Part shown: positions 23,059-31,414 of the stretch, one piece after another | Position numbering within the stretch: the first letter of the stretch is position 1 | How the letters are laid out: every line of letters begins with the position of its first letter | Assembly: GCF_013155395.1 (NCBI RefSeq) | Contig: NZ_JABJWC010000035.1 | Location: 1 to 37,910 of the forward strand | DNA: 37,910 nt | Direction of reading: 5' to 3' | DNA from: Komagataeibacter melomenusus | Lineage (GTDB): Bacteria > Pseudomonadota > Alphaproteobacteria > Acetobacterales > Acetobacteraceae | Notes under the pieces: generated by a model | The model's input: the letters and a program-made list of their open reading frames with translations, nothing else | Databases searched by the model: none | Told to the model about the DNA's origin: nothing | Position numbers and translations under genes: made by a program

Positions 23059-24009
23059 CTATCGCCGTGTCACGGTCAGGCAGATCACCGCGATCCGCTC
23101 CGCCGTGGATAGCGGACCATTCTCCAGCTCCTCACCAAAGACATCCGGATCGAGCTCAGTGGCCGCCCACGTAAACTCCCGGCCATCCAGCAGGGCCACC
23201 ACATCGCGCAGGAAGGGATTGTCCCCATTGATGATTGCGGTCCCGGTATAGAGCAGCAACGTCCCGCCGGGCGTCAGCCGCTCCATGGCCGTTCTGACAA
23301 TCGCCAGTGACAGGCCCGCCCCCAGCCTGCCGCCGCCATCTCGGTACAGTCTGCAACCGGGATCGGGCAGATAGGGTGGGTTGGAGATGATCAGGTCGAA
23401 TGCACCCGAAAGCCCCGACAGGAGATCGCCCTGCCACGCCATGATGCCGCCGACGCCGGCAAGACCAACGTTGATCCGCGCCAGCCGCAATGCGTCGGGG
23501 TTGATATCGACCATCACCACTTCGGTTGACGGGCAGACCTGTGCAATCATGATCGCGCCAAGTCCCGTGCCGCAGCCAATGTCCACTGCCCGCACGGGCG
23601 GCGGGGCGGAGCGCAGGTGGGCCGCCAGCACCGCGCCGAACCGGTAGCTGTCGGGGCCGAAGAACACCGCATCCGCCGCCACGGTGGGAAAGGCGGAATG
23701 GAAGAACCCGTTGCCCCCCAGCGTGGAGAACCGGAACCGGCTGCGCCAGGCCCCGTTATCAGCGACAAGCATCCCTGCTTCCGTCGCCTGCGCAAAGAGG
23801 GACACGGGCAGCGCATCACGCCGGAAGGGCCGGCTCCAGCCAAAGATATCGACGGGGTTCGCCGCCCACCCATTACCCGGTCGCGCGTTGACGCGGCGCT
23901 GGGTCTCTGGCGTGGGGCAGACAAACCTGTAGCCTGATCGCAACAGCGTGATCCCCACCTGTTGCATTGCGTGATCCCGAACTGCCGCGGGGAAGATAGG
24001 ATTGTCCAT
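23059..24009 (-). CDS. Class I SAM-dependent methyltransferase (HemK/small-domain type)
   Basis: A 316-residue cytosolic protein with an unusual ~110-residue N-terminal region (GYRFVCPTPETQRRVNARPG, FGWSRPF). A Rossmann methyltransferase domain follows: motif I AVDIGCGTGLG at about 141-151, the acidic VVMVDINPDALRLA, and the catalytic NPPY at 210-213, which marks N-methyltransferases acting on amide or planar nitrogen. A GGGG seven bases before the ATG at 24009 supports this start; GTG at 24030 is an alternative. It is followed by the diiron gene 10 bases later. The substrate is unknown. The gene order suggests both act on one small molecule. Confidence 0.8.
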   Translation of the reverse strand: MDNPIFPAAVRDHAMQQVGITLLRSGYRFVCPTPETQRRVNARPGNGWAANPVDIFGWSRPFRRDALPVSLFAQATEAGMLVADNGAWRSRFRFSTLGGNGFFHSAFPTVAADAVFFGPDSYRFGAVLAAHLRSAPPPVRAVDIGCGTGLGAIMIAQVCPSTEVVMVDINPDALRLARINVGLAGVGGIMAWQGDLLSGLSGAFDLIISNPPYLPDPGCRLYRDGGGRLGAGLSLAIVRTAMERLTPGGTLLLYTGTAIINGDNPFLRDVVALLDGREFTWAATELDPDVFGEELENGPLSTAERIAVICLTVTRR

Positions 24010-25093
24010 GATGAAGCCCCAACGCAGCACGAATTACGCCTGTTCCCACCATGCTGGCAACGCCTGCAGCTTTGGTGCGATGGAACAGCTTCCGAAGCCG
24101 GTATTGTGTATACCCCTTGTCCTGCAGTGGCTATGGCTGGGGCTACGCTATCGCAGCCTGACGCTGCCATCGGTGGTCAATCCGGCGATCGAGACCGGGG
24201 GACTGGCAGGCGAATCAAAAGCAGCCTGCCTGGCCCGGATCGGTCAGGCGCATGCGCCATGGGTCGCCCGTACCGTCCTCGTCTCCCCCGCTGACATCCC
24301 GGCGGCAGCGTCCATGGCGCGGACACTGGGCTACCCGCTGGTTGCCAAGCCCGATATCGGCTGGTGCGGCCATGGCGTGCGACGGATCGATGTCGTAGAT
24401 GGGCTGACGGCCTACATCGCGGCCTTCCCCCCCGACGCCAGCTTCCTCTTGCAGGAATTCGTGCCCGGCCCCTTTGAGGCCGGACTGTTCTACAGCCGTG
24501 GCCCGACCGAAGCCCATGGCCGCCTTATCGGTCTCGCCATCCGGCATTCCCCACAGGTCACGGGCGACGGCGTGCGTTCCATCGCGGCCCTGATGGCCGC
24601 CGACCCACGGCTGTGCTCGCGGATCGGGCATTACCGGCGCGCCCTTTCCACCAGAGGGATTGACCATGTTCCGATGCGTGGCGAACGCGTCATCCTTGGC
24701 ACGGTCGCGTCCCTGCGGGTGGGCGGCCGCTATGAGGATGCCATGCGGCTCAATACCCCTGCCCTTGAAGACCGTGTCGATGCCATAGCCCGCTCCATGC
24801 ACGGCTTCCATTTCGGTCGCCTGGACGTACGTTTTGGCAGCGAGGCGGCCCTGCAACGCGGAGAGTTCCGGATTATCGAAATCAACGGCGCCGGATCCGA
24901 AGCCATCCAGTTCTGGGACCCGACGATGCGCCTGCGGGATGCCTATCGTGGCGTGTTCGCCAAGCAGGCGGCCCTGTTCGCGCTGGCGGCCCGGATGCGG
25001 GCCGATGGCGCGGTCCCGATCAGCGCAATGGCGCTGGCCACGGCATGGTGGCGGCAACTCAGGCTGATGCGGCGCTATCCTTCGTCCAATTAG
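24008..25093 (+). CDS. ATP-grasp protein (D-Ala-D-Ala ligase-like)
   Basis: A protein of up to 361 residues with an ATP-grasp fold. PLVAKPDIGWCGHGV holds the ATP-binding lysine and glycine-rich loop, LLQEFVPGPFEAG the adenine-contacting segment, and GRLDVRFGS and FRIIEINGAGSEA the Mg-binding D/E/N residues. An N-terminal hydrophobic stretch (PLVLQWLWLGLRYRSLTLP) suggests membrane contact. Such enzymes join a carboxylate to an amine or thiol through an acyl-phosphate. The ATG at 24008 has GGAAGATAGG upstream but overlaps the start of the divergent methyltransferase; ATG at 24080 is an alternative that would leave room for promoters. Confidence 0.75.
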   Translation: MMKPQRSTNYACSHHAGNACSFGAMEQLPKPVLCIPLVLQWLWLGLRYRSLTLPSVVNPAIETGGLAGESKAACLARIGQAHAPWVARTVLVSPADIPAAASMARTLGYPLVAKPDIGWCGHGVRRIDVVDGLTAYIAAFPPDASFLLQEFVPGPFEAGLFYSRGPTEAHGRLIGLAIRHSPQVTGDGVRSIAALMAADPRLCSRIGHYRRALSTRGIDHVPMRGERVILGTVASLRVGGRYEDAMRLNTPALEDRVDAIARSMHGFHFGRLDVRFGSEAALQRGEFRIIEINGAGSEAIQFWDPTMRLRDAYRGVFAKQAALFALAARMRADGAVPISAMALATAWWRQLRLMRRYPSSN

Positions 25094-25204
25094 TTCATAT
25101 GTGCAGCCCGGATCATGATCTGGAAACAGGCTCCGCATCTGTATGACCCTGATCGGCGCTGTCATGCCATGATACGTGGTTCCACCGCCTCACCCCTTCT
25201 GCAA

Positions 25205-25999
25205 TCAGGGAAGCAGGCGTTCCAGCCGCAGCCTCCCCCGGCTGTCCGTCAGCCGCCAGGCTGCCAGGTAGGCCGCGGCTGTCGCGCCGATCAGGTTGCC
25301 ACTGACGATAAGTGACATCAGCAGGACCTGGTACCTTGAGGCTGCCAAGGGGTTCATCCCCGCCAGGATCTGCCCTGTCATGATTCCGGGCATGGTAATG
25401 ATCCCGGCGGCCGCCATCTGGTTCAGCGTCGGCAGCAGGGCCGTCCGGATGGCCTGGCGAATCAGGCCGTTCATTGCCTGCGCGCGGGTCGCGCCGAGAA
25501 TGATCCGCGCCTCGATGGCCTGCCGTTCGCGCGTGATGGCGGACAGGAGTGTATTCATCGACAGGCTTGTTGCATTCATGACATTGCCCAGCAGCAGGCC
25601 CGTCAGGGGAATGGCCGTGCGGGCCACATACCACGGGTGGGGCTGGAGGCCGGTCAACAGCCCGATCAGCACCACGATGACCGTCCCTGTTACCGTGGAG
25701 GCACCCGCGATCCCGAAATGCCACCACAGACCAAGGCGGACCTGCTGGCGTGACCCGGCTTCCCGGGCGGCGGCGGTGAACATGAAGGCCAGCAGCCCGA
25801 TGGTCAGCCACACGGAGGCATGACCAAACACGAACAAAAGCACACTGCCGACAAGCGCAAGCTGTACCGCCATGCGCACGGCGGAAACCAGCAGCACCCG
25901 CTGCAACCCCAGCGACAGCAGGAACGACAGCGCGCTGCCGATGGCGATCAGGGCAGCGGCCACCAGCATGTCCCCGGTCGTCAGCACTATGGGTGTCAT
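25205..25999 (-). CDS. fetB: FetB-type (UPF0014) metal-export permease
   Basis: A 264-residue inner-membrane protein with about seven transmembrane helices, matching the UPF0014/FetB family. Conserved stretches include RMAVQLALVGSVLLFVFG, GLLLGNVMNATSLSMNTLLS, the cytosolic EARIILGATRAQA coupling loop and AAGIITMPGIMTGQILAGMN. With FetA it forms an ABC exporter that lowers cellular iron in E. coli and gives resistance to peroxide. The start overlaps the fetA stop by four bases (25996-25999), so the pair is translationally coupled. Confidence 0.88.
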   Translation of the reverse strand: MTPIVLTTGDMLVAAALIAIGSALSFLLSLGLQRVLLVSAVRMAVQLALVGSVLLFVFGHASVWLTIGLLAFMFTAAAREAGSRQQVRLGLWWHFGIAGASTVTGTVIVVLIGLLTGLQPHPWYVARTAIPLTGLLLGNVMNATSLSMNTLLSAITRERQAIEARIILGATRAQAMNGLIRQAIRTALLPTLNQMAAAGIITMPGIMTGQILAGMNPLAASRYQVLLMSLIVSGNLIGATAAAYLAAWRLTDSRGRLRLERLLP

Positions 26000-26625
26000 G
26001 GCGCGATTTCTTCCATGTGTCCCCGTGCCATCCGGAACCGCGTCCCGGCCATGCGCCCCGCCTGCCCCATGTCGTGCGAGACCAGGACAATGGCCGTCCC
26101 CTGCGCCCTTGCCTCCTGAAGAACGGCTTCAACCCTGTCCGTCGTGGCGGCATCCAGCGCCGAACAGGGTTCATCAAGCAGCAGGACACGGGGATGCAGC
26201 AGCAGGGCGCGGATCAGGGACAGCCGCTGGCGTTCCCCCGTGGACAGGCGTGACAGCGGCGAGCGCAGGCAGTCTTCCCGCAGGCCAAGGCGCGCGACCA
26301 GCGCGCGCACCGCGTCCGTATCCACCATGTGGTCCAGCACGATATCGGACCACCACGCGGGTTCCGCCGGGACATATTGCACCAGGCGGCGCCACTGCGC
26401 CGCAGGCATGCCCGAGCAGGCCTGTCCATCGATGCGTGCATCGCCTTCATGCGGGTCAAGATCCGCGATCATGCGCAGCAGTACCGACTTCCCGCTGCCT
26501 GATGACCCGGTGATCGCCACGCACGCCCCCGCCGGGACAGTGAATGCAAACGGGCCACCATGGACGCTGCGCAAGGCCAGTACCTCCAGCGCCACAGGCC
26601 TGGCCTGATCTGTCGCTACAGTCAT
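25996..26625 (-). CDS. fetA: FetA-type ABC exporter ATP-binding protein
   Basis: A 209-residue ABC ATPase. Walker A is GSSGSGKS at about 40-47, the signature is LSTGERQR, Walker B is RVLLLDEP, and the switch histidine is in VLVSHD. Length and pairing with an UPF0014 permease indicate FetA. The frame is open for 90 codons upstream, but the ATG at 26625 with GGAGG six bases before it gives the family-length protein. The pair probably exports iron or another transition metal, next to several metal-related remnants. Confidence 0.88.
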   Translation of the reverse strand: MTVATDQARPVALEVLALRSVHGGPFAFTVPAGACVAITGSSGSGKSVLLRMIADLDPHEGDARIDGQACSGMPAAQWRRLVQYVPAEPAWWSDIVLDHMVDTDAVRALVARLGLREDCLRSPLSRLSTGERQRLSLIRALLLHPRVLLLDEPCSALDAATTDRVEAVLQEARAQGTAIVLVSHDMGQAGRMAGTRFRMARGHMEEIAP

Positions 26626-26909
26626 CCATCCTCCTGAACAGCCATCCCTGCCCGTTCGCGCGAAGACATCAGCCACGTTGCGTCCAGTCCCGGGCCTTTT
26701 CTCATATCTGAATTTCTCGATATGAGGAAATATTATATCCTCGCCGGACATGGCGACCGGCATCGCGCCGGTGTGCATGGCCCGGGCTACGGTCCATTTA
26801 TGGACAGGTCCCGGCGACAGGACGGCCTGCCCCCGCGCCAGCCCGATGAAACCGGCCAACGCTGTAGGCGTTGGGAACCCTGCCTGTTTGCCCATAATCG
26901 GATATTACC

Positions 26910-27465
26910 ATGATGCTGGATCGCCGTTCCTTTCTGGCATTGTCCGGACGAACGACGCCGGCGGCCATGATCCCGCGCCGGGGCCGTGGCGCTGGCCCCG
27001 TCATGGGTGGAAAAGCGGACCATACGCTGCGGATCGCCACGGGACAGGTCGAACTTGCCCCCGGGCGCATCATTTCAACCACGCTTTATAATGGCCAGTT
27101 TCCCGGCCCCCTGCTGCGGCTTGAGGAAGGCAGGCTCAGCGTGATCGACATCTTCAATGATACCGATACGCCGGAACTGGTGCATTGGCATGGCCGGGGG
27201 CGATCTCAACCGTGGTACCTATACCGGGCAGGTCGGGCTGGTCTATATCGAGCCGAAGGATAATCCTGGCGCCCATGACCGCGAGATATTCCTTGTGCTG
27301 AAGGAATTCGCGCCATTCTTCAGCCGTGGCGGCGACATGGCGGTGGGTGCGCTTGCGGGCGACCCGGTAGCCGAACTCCAGCGGCTGGGAAAGGGCGCCG
27401 ACGCGGTCGCCACGCAAGGGACGAAGGGGTTCGAGGTCGGCTACAGGTCATTCACGATCAACGGC
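26910..27465 (+). pseudogene. Multicopper oxidase, internally deleted and truncated
   Basis: Starts MMLDRRSFLALSG, a Tat signal, and continues through TLYNGQFPGPLLRLEEG and ELVHWHG, the first copper-ligand motif. The sequence then jumps to MAGGDLNRGTYTGQ in another frame, missing roughly 60 residues that normally include the HTH motif. It proceeds (GLVYIEPKDNPGAHDREIFL, FEVGYRSFTING) to about 27465, where similarity stops at the end of the convergent RcnB-like gene. The junction falls in CATGGCC, shared by both original sites, so deletion by short homology is likely. The cupredoxin domains with the T1 copper are gone. Confidence 0.82.
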
Positions 27466-27469
27466 CCAT

Positions 27470-27871
27470 TCAATAAGGTGGCGTATAAGCTGGTGCTGCC
27501 GGATAGGGCGCCGTCGGGTAAGCAGGCACGACCGGTACAGGCATCGCCACGCCTGTAGTGGCAGCAACCACGCCCGCGATCAGTCCGGTTACCGCCGCCA
27601 CAAGCAGGTACTGCGCTCCGGACTGCATCCAGTAATAGCCTGATGGCGGTGCCCACAGGCCATGGTAGCGCCGCCAGTCACGGCCCCGCCACTGCCGCGA
27701 CCGCCAGTTGACATAATACTCCCCCCTTCGCCAGTCCCTCATATGGCCATGGCCACGCTCCCCGCCACGACGGTCATGACCGCCATGCCCCCATGGCGGA
27801 TCCGCACGGGCCGTCGCACTGGTCAGGATCAGGCAGGCTGACAGGATGGCGGCCGGAAATCGATCTATCAT
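27470..27871 (-). CDS. RcnB-like periplasmic protein
   Basis: A 133-residue protein with a signal peptide (residues 1-22, ending ATARA). A His/Arg/Gly-rich segment (PPWGHGGHDRRGGERGHGH) precedes the core DWRRGEYYVNWRSRQW and HGLWAPPSGYYWMQSGAQYL, followed by one hydrophobic helix (LLVAAVTGLIAGVV) and a Pro/Tyr-rich tail. RcnB in E. coli modulates nickel/cobalt homeostasis in the periplasm; here the His-rich part also suggests metal contact. GGAGG four bases before ATG 27871 fixes the start. It faces the multicopper oxidase remnant tail to tail. Confidence 0.75.
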   Translation of the reverse strand: MIDRFPAAILSACLILTSATARADPPWGHGGHDRRGGERGHGHMRDWRRGEYYVNWRSRQWRGRDWRRYHGLWAPPSGYYWMQSGAQYLLVAAVTGLIAGVVAATTGVAMPVPVVPAYPTAPYPAAPAYTPPY

Positions 27872-27973
27872 GGTGCCTCCATCGGCAAGCAGGGTAAGGA
27901 ACACAGGCTCTCATGGCTTATGCATGAACGTACGCCCCCCCCCCCGCGCCAGGACAGGGATTGACATTATTTT

Positions 27974-27997
27974 ATATATCCACAATCAAAGATATAT
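27974..27997. promoter_or_regulatory. Dyad operator overlapping arsR start
   Basis: ATATATC (27974-27980) and GATATAT (27991-27997) form an exact inverted repeat around 10 bases, directly over the arsR ATG at 27996. TTGACA at 27961-27966 is a good -35 element. ArsR/SmtB repressors bind AT-rich dyads of this kind in their own promoters, so it is the likely autoregulatory site of the ars operon. Confidence 0.6.
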
Positions 27998-28349
27998 GGA
28001 TATGGAATCGGCCCTTGCCGCGCTCAGCGCCCTGTCCCAGTCCACGCGGCTGGCTATCTTCCGCCTGCTTGTGCGCCATGAACCGGACGGCCTGCCCGCC
28101 GGACATGTCGCTCGCCATCTTGATATGCCGCAGAACACGATCTCGACCCACCTCGCGATCCTGACACGTGCCGGCCTGCTGAGCGCGCAACGCCACAGTC
28201 GGCAGATCGTCTATCGCGCCTGTCTTTCTCGCCTGCAGGACCTGATGCTCTTCCTCGTCAGGGACTGCTGTGCGGGCAGTCCCGAACTCTGTGCGCCCCT
28301 GATCGCGACCCTGTCCTCCTGCTGTCCGTCCCCCCAATCCTGCTCATGA
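27996..28349 (+). CDS. arsR: ArsR-family arsenite-responsive repressor
   Basis: A 117-residue winged-helix repressor. The sequence LAALSALSQSTRLAIFRLLV, the recognition helix NTISTHLAILTRAGLLS and the wing RQIVYRA are typical. Cysteines sit not in the DNA-binding helix but near the C-terminus (DCCAGSPELC and CC further on), suggesting an As(III) site there as in some ArsR variants. It is the first gene of arsRCBH. Its last codon overlaps the arsC ATG (ATGA, 28346-28349). Alternative start at 28002. Confidence 0.9.
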   Translation: MDMESALAALSALSQSTRLAIFRLLVRHEPDGLPAGHVARHLDMPQNTISTHLAILTRAGLLSAQRHSRQIVYRACLSRLQDLMLFLVRDCCAGSPELCAPLIATLSSCCPSPQSCS

Positions 28350-28768
28350 CCATCACGATCTATCACAACCCGGCCTGCGGCACGTCGCGCAATGTGCTGG
28401 CACTGATCCGCAACAGCGGCGAGGAGCCTCGCATTATCGAGTATCTGAAAACGCCTCCCAATCGTGCGGAACTGGTCGATCTGATTGCCCTTATGGGCGT
28501 TCCGGTGCGCTCGGTCCTGCGGGAAAAGGACACGCCCTTTCACGAACTTGGCCTCGATAATCCGGCCCTGAGCGATGACGCGCTGATCGATGCCATAATC
28601 GCACACCCAATCTTGATGAACCGACCGATCGTCGTCACCCCGCTCGGCGTTGCGCTCTGCCGTCCGTCCGAGACGGTTCTGGACATCCTGCCCAACCCAC
28701 AGCAGGGCGCATTCGTCAAAGTGGACAACGAGAAAACCGTCGATGAATCCGGAAAGCGGATCGTCTGA
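28346..28768 (+). CDS. arsC: Arsenate reductase (glutaredoxin-coupled)
   Basis: A 140-residue ArsC of the thioredoxin-fold type that reduces As(V) to As(III) with glutathione and glutaredoxin. Catalytic C11 is in [10 protein letters not shown], and the substrate-binding arginines lie in the usual places, including [10 protein letters not shown] at about 92-101. Length is normal. It overlaps arsR at the start; its TGA overlaps the arsB ATG (TGATG at 28766-28770), giving tight coupling to the efflux pump that removes its product. Confidence 0.93.
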   Translation: MTITIYHNPACGTSRNVLALIRNSGEEPRIIEYLKTPPNRAELVDLIALMGVPVRSVLREKDTPFHELGLDNPALSDDALIDAIIAHPILMNRPIVVTPLGVALCRPSETVLDILPNPQQGAFVKVDNEKTVDESGKRIV

Positions 28769-30063
28769 TGCTGGCGCTTCTGATTTTCGTTGTCACGCTG
28801 GTTTTTGTCATCTGGCAGCCTCGGGGGCTGGGCATCGGCTGGAGCGCAATGGCAGGTGCCGCCGTGGCTCTGGCGGCTGGTGTGATCCACTGGCACGACA
28901 TTCCGGTCGTCTGGCACATCGTCTGGGACGCGACCTTCACCTTTATCGCGCTGATTGTTATCTCGCTGTTGCTGGACGAGGCCGGGTTCTTCCATTGGGC
29001 CGCCTTGCACGCGGTGCGTTGGGGCAAAGGGCGAGGCCGGACGCTATTCCCGCTGATCGTGGTGCTGGGAGCGGCCATTGCAGCGGTTTTCGCCAATGAC
29101 GGCGCGGCCCTGCTGCTCACGCCCATTGTCATCGCCATCCTCACTCAACTCCGCCTGAGCCATACTGCAGCCCTGGCCTTCATCATAGCGACCGGCTTCG
29201 TCGCGGACACCACCAGCCTGCCGCTGGTCATCTCCAATCTGGTGAACATCGTCAGCGCCAATTTCTTTGGCATTGCGTTCGATCGCTATGCCACGATCAT
29301 GGTCCCTGTCGATCTGGTAGCACTTGGTGCAACGCTGGCCGTCTTGTGGCTGTGGTACCGGCGGCAGGTGCCTGCGACCTATCCCGTCGCCGAACTGCCC
29401 GCACCTGCCACGGCCATTCGTGACCCTCATGTATTCCGAGCGGCATTTCCGCTGCTAGCCCTGGTTCTGGCGGCCTATTTCCTGACCGCGCCGTTTCATA
29501 TCCCGGTCTGTGTCGTAGCCTGCCTGGCCGCTGCAATCCTGCTGCTCGTCGCCGGATATGGCCGGGTGATCTCTGTTCGCAAGGTGCTGCGGGGTGCCCC
29601 GTGGCAGATCGTGATCTTCTCCCTAGGCATGTATCTGGTGGTCTATGGGCTGCGCAATGCCGGGCTGACCGACTATCTTGCGACCGCACTGGTCTGGCTC
29701 GGTCATCAAGGGACGTTCACGGCCACCATCGGCACCGGCTTTCTAGCGGCTGTTCTGTCGTCCATCATGAACAATATGCCGAGTGTGCTGGTCGGGGCGC
29801 TGGCGATCCAGCAGGCTCACGACATCACGCCGCTGACACGCGACCTGATGATCTATGCCAACGTCATCGGCTGCGACCTCGGGCCGAAATTCACGCCCAT
29901 TGGTAGTCTCGCAACACTGCTGTGGCTGCATGTGCTGGCATCCAAGAATCATCGGGTCACGTGGGGGCAATACATGAAGGTCGGGCTGGCCATCACCCCG
30001 CCGGTCCTGCTGGCCACGCTCATCGCGCTGGCCCTGTGGCTGCCCCGGGTCAGCCACCCGTAA
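28768..30063 (+). CDS. arsB: Arsenite efflux transporter
   Basis: A 431-residue inner-membrane protein with about 12 hydrophobic segments of the ArsB/NhaD ion-transporter superfamily. Recognisable parts are [38 protein letters not shown] and [16 protein letters not shown], and the C-terminal [19 protein letters not shown]. It extrudes As(OH)3 or Sb(OH)3 produced by ArsC, driven by the proton gradient. It starts on the last base of the arsC stop and is followed 20 bases later by arsH. Confidence 0.93.
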   Translation: MLALLIFVVTLVFVIWQPRGLGIGWSAMAGAAVALAAGVIHWHDIPVVWHIVWDATFTFIALIVISLLLDEAGFFHWAALHAVRWGKGRGRTLFPLIVVLGAAIAAVFANDGAALLLTPIVIAILTQLRLSHTAALAFIIATGFVADTTSLPLVISNLVNIVSANFFGIAFDRYATIMVPVDLVALGATLAVLWLWYRRQVPATYPVAELPAPATAIRDPHVFRAAFPLLALVLAAYFLTAPFHIPVCVVACLAAAILLLVAGYGRVISVRKVLRGAPWQIVIFSLGMYLVVYGLRNAGLTDYLATALVWLGHQGTFTATIGTGFLAAVLSSIMNNMPSVLVGALAIQQAHDITPLTRDLMIYANVIGCDLGPKFTPIGSLATLLWLHVLASKNHRVTWGQYMKVGLAITPPVLLATLIALALWLPRVSHP

Positions 30064-30083
30064 CGCATGAAGGGAACCGCTCC

Positions 30084-30782
30084 ATGACCGCACCTGACTT
30101 GCCCGCCCTGCATCCGGAATATCTCGAACGGGTTGACCTCGCGCGGCTTGAGCCACACCCACGGGTTGACCATCCGCCCCGCATCCTGCTGCTCTATGGC
30201 TCGCTGCGACCACGCTCGTTCAGCCGCCTGCTGGTGCTGGAGGCGGAGCGCATCCTGAAAGCCCTCGGCGCGGAAACGCGGATATTCGACCCGACCGGCC
30301 TGCCGGTGGCGGATTCCGTACCTGCCACCCATCCAAAGGTGCAGGAACTGCGCGCACTCTCGCTCTGGTCGGAAGGCCAGGTCTGGTGCAGCCCCGAACG
30401 GCACGGTAACATAACCGCTGTGTTCAAAAACCAGATCGACTGGTTGCCACTGTCCGAAGGCTCGATCCGTCCGACGCAGGGCCGCACGCTGGCGGTGATG
30501 CAGGTCTCAGGCGGATCGCAAAGCTTCAATTCCGTCAATGCCCTGCGGGTTCTGGGCCGATGGATGCGGATGTTCACCATCCCCAACCAGTCCAGCGTGC
30601 CGATGGCCTATACGCAATTCGGTGATGATGACCGGATGAAGCCCTCCCCGCTCTATGACCGCATGGTGGATGTCATGGAGGAACTGATGAAGTTCACATG
30701 GCTGCTGCGGGACCGGGCCGATTACCTCGTTGATCGCTATAGCGAGCGCAGGCAGGACCATCGCCCGCCTGAAGCGCGGTGA
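30084..30782 (+). CDS. arsH: ArsH, NADPH-dependent FMN oxidoreductase
   Basis: A 232-residue flavodoxin-like protein that oxidises trivalent organoarsenicals and protects against oxidative stress. The FMN phosphate loop is [10 protein letters not shown] at about 41-50; [20 protein letters not shown] and [15 protein letters not shown] are further family landmarks. The frame is open upstream, but ATG 30084 with AAGGGA nine bases before it gives the family N-terminus ([14 protein letters not shown]). It is the last gene of the ars operon. Confidence 0.92.
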   Translation: MTAPDLPALHPEYLERVDLARLEPHPRVDHPPRILLLYGSLRPRSFSRLLVLEAERILKALGAETRIFDPTGLPVADSVPATHPKVQELRALSLWSEGQVWCSPERHGNITAVFKNQIDWLPLSEGSIRPTQGRTLAVMQVSGGSQSFNSVNALRVLGRWMRMFTIPNQSSVPMAYTQFGDDDRMKPSPLYDRMVDVMEELMKFTWLLRDRADYLVDRYSERRQDHRPPEAR

Positions 30783-31300
30783 GGCCGGGACGGGACGGAA
30801 CCGTTCAACGTGGTGATTGCGGATGGCGGCCATGCTGCGGGGCCGTAAGCCTGCTACGCTCCAGCCAACGCCAAAGCGGCAACACTTCAGGCTTACCATA
30901 TCCGTGATCCTGTGATCTGGATTAATAAACCCCAATCTTCGTGCGACCATCTTGTCGCTTTATCAAAGCTCTTGTAAAAACAAAAAGAAATACTTTGTCA
31001 TGAACATAGCGTTATGGAATCTTTCCAATTGAAAACCTCCATAAACAGTAAAATCCGTCACAATCCACAAGAAACTACCAAGGTTCTTGTGGTCAACACC
31101 CTCCTGACGTGAAGACAAACACCGTGTCCTGATTTCGCATATAGCGATCGTCCTATACCGCCTTGATGTGCCTGGGCATCATAGCCTGCTCATGCCGTTG
31201 GCCACGGTCGTTCGAGATTACCAGGATAAAAGCAATAGTGGCGGTCACCGATATTGTACCGGCCCACCTGACCGACACCACTACGAAAGGGGTTCACCCC
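30783..31300. other. Intergenic stretch with two inverted repeats
   Basis: About 520 bases without a gene I can support. GTAAGCCTG (30845-30853) and CAGGCTTAC (30888-30896) form a loose inverted repeat. CCACAAGAA (31065-31073) and TTCTTGTGG (31084-31092) form a tighter 9-bp hairpin that could be a terminator for arsH readthrough or an operator. The region from 30960 is AT-rich and should carry the promoter for the next transcription unit. Confidence 0.5.
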
Positions 31301-31414
31301 ATGTCACCCTTACAGTCGAGTTGCGCCCTGCCTGAGGCTGCCACGTCTCGAAATGGACGGGAAGGCATCTGTCTTGATCATGACCAGTCCTTGCAGCAAT
31401 GGATCCTTGCATGA
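31301..31414 (+). CDS. Short ORF coupled to the radical SAM gene
   Basis: A 37-residue ORF starting MSPLQSSCALPEAATSRNGR and ending QQWILA. GAAAGGGG precedes the ATG, and the site GGGGTTCACCCC folds into a 4-bp hairpin over the ribosome-binding site. The stop overlaps the ATG of the radical SAM gene as ATGA (31411-31414), so translation of the enzyme may depend on it. It has two cysteines and could be a leader peptide, or less likely a peptide substrate. There is no match I recognise. Confidence 0.4.
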   Translation: MSPLQSSCALPEAATSRNGREGICLDHDQSLQQWILA

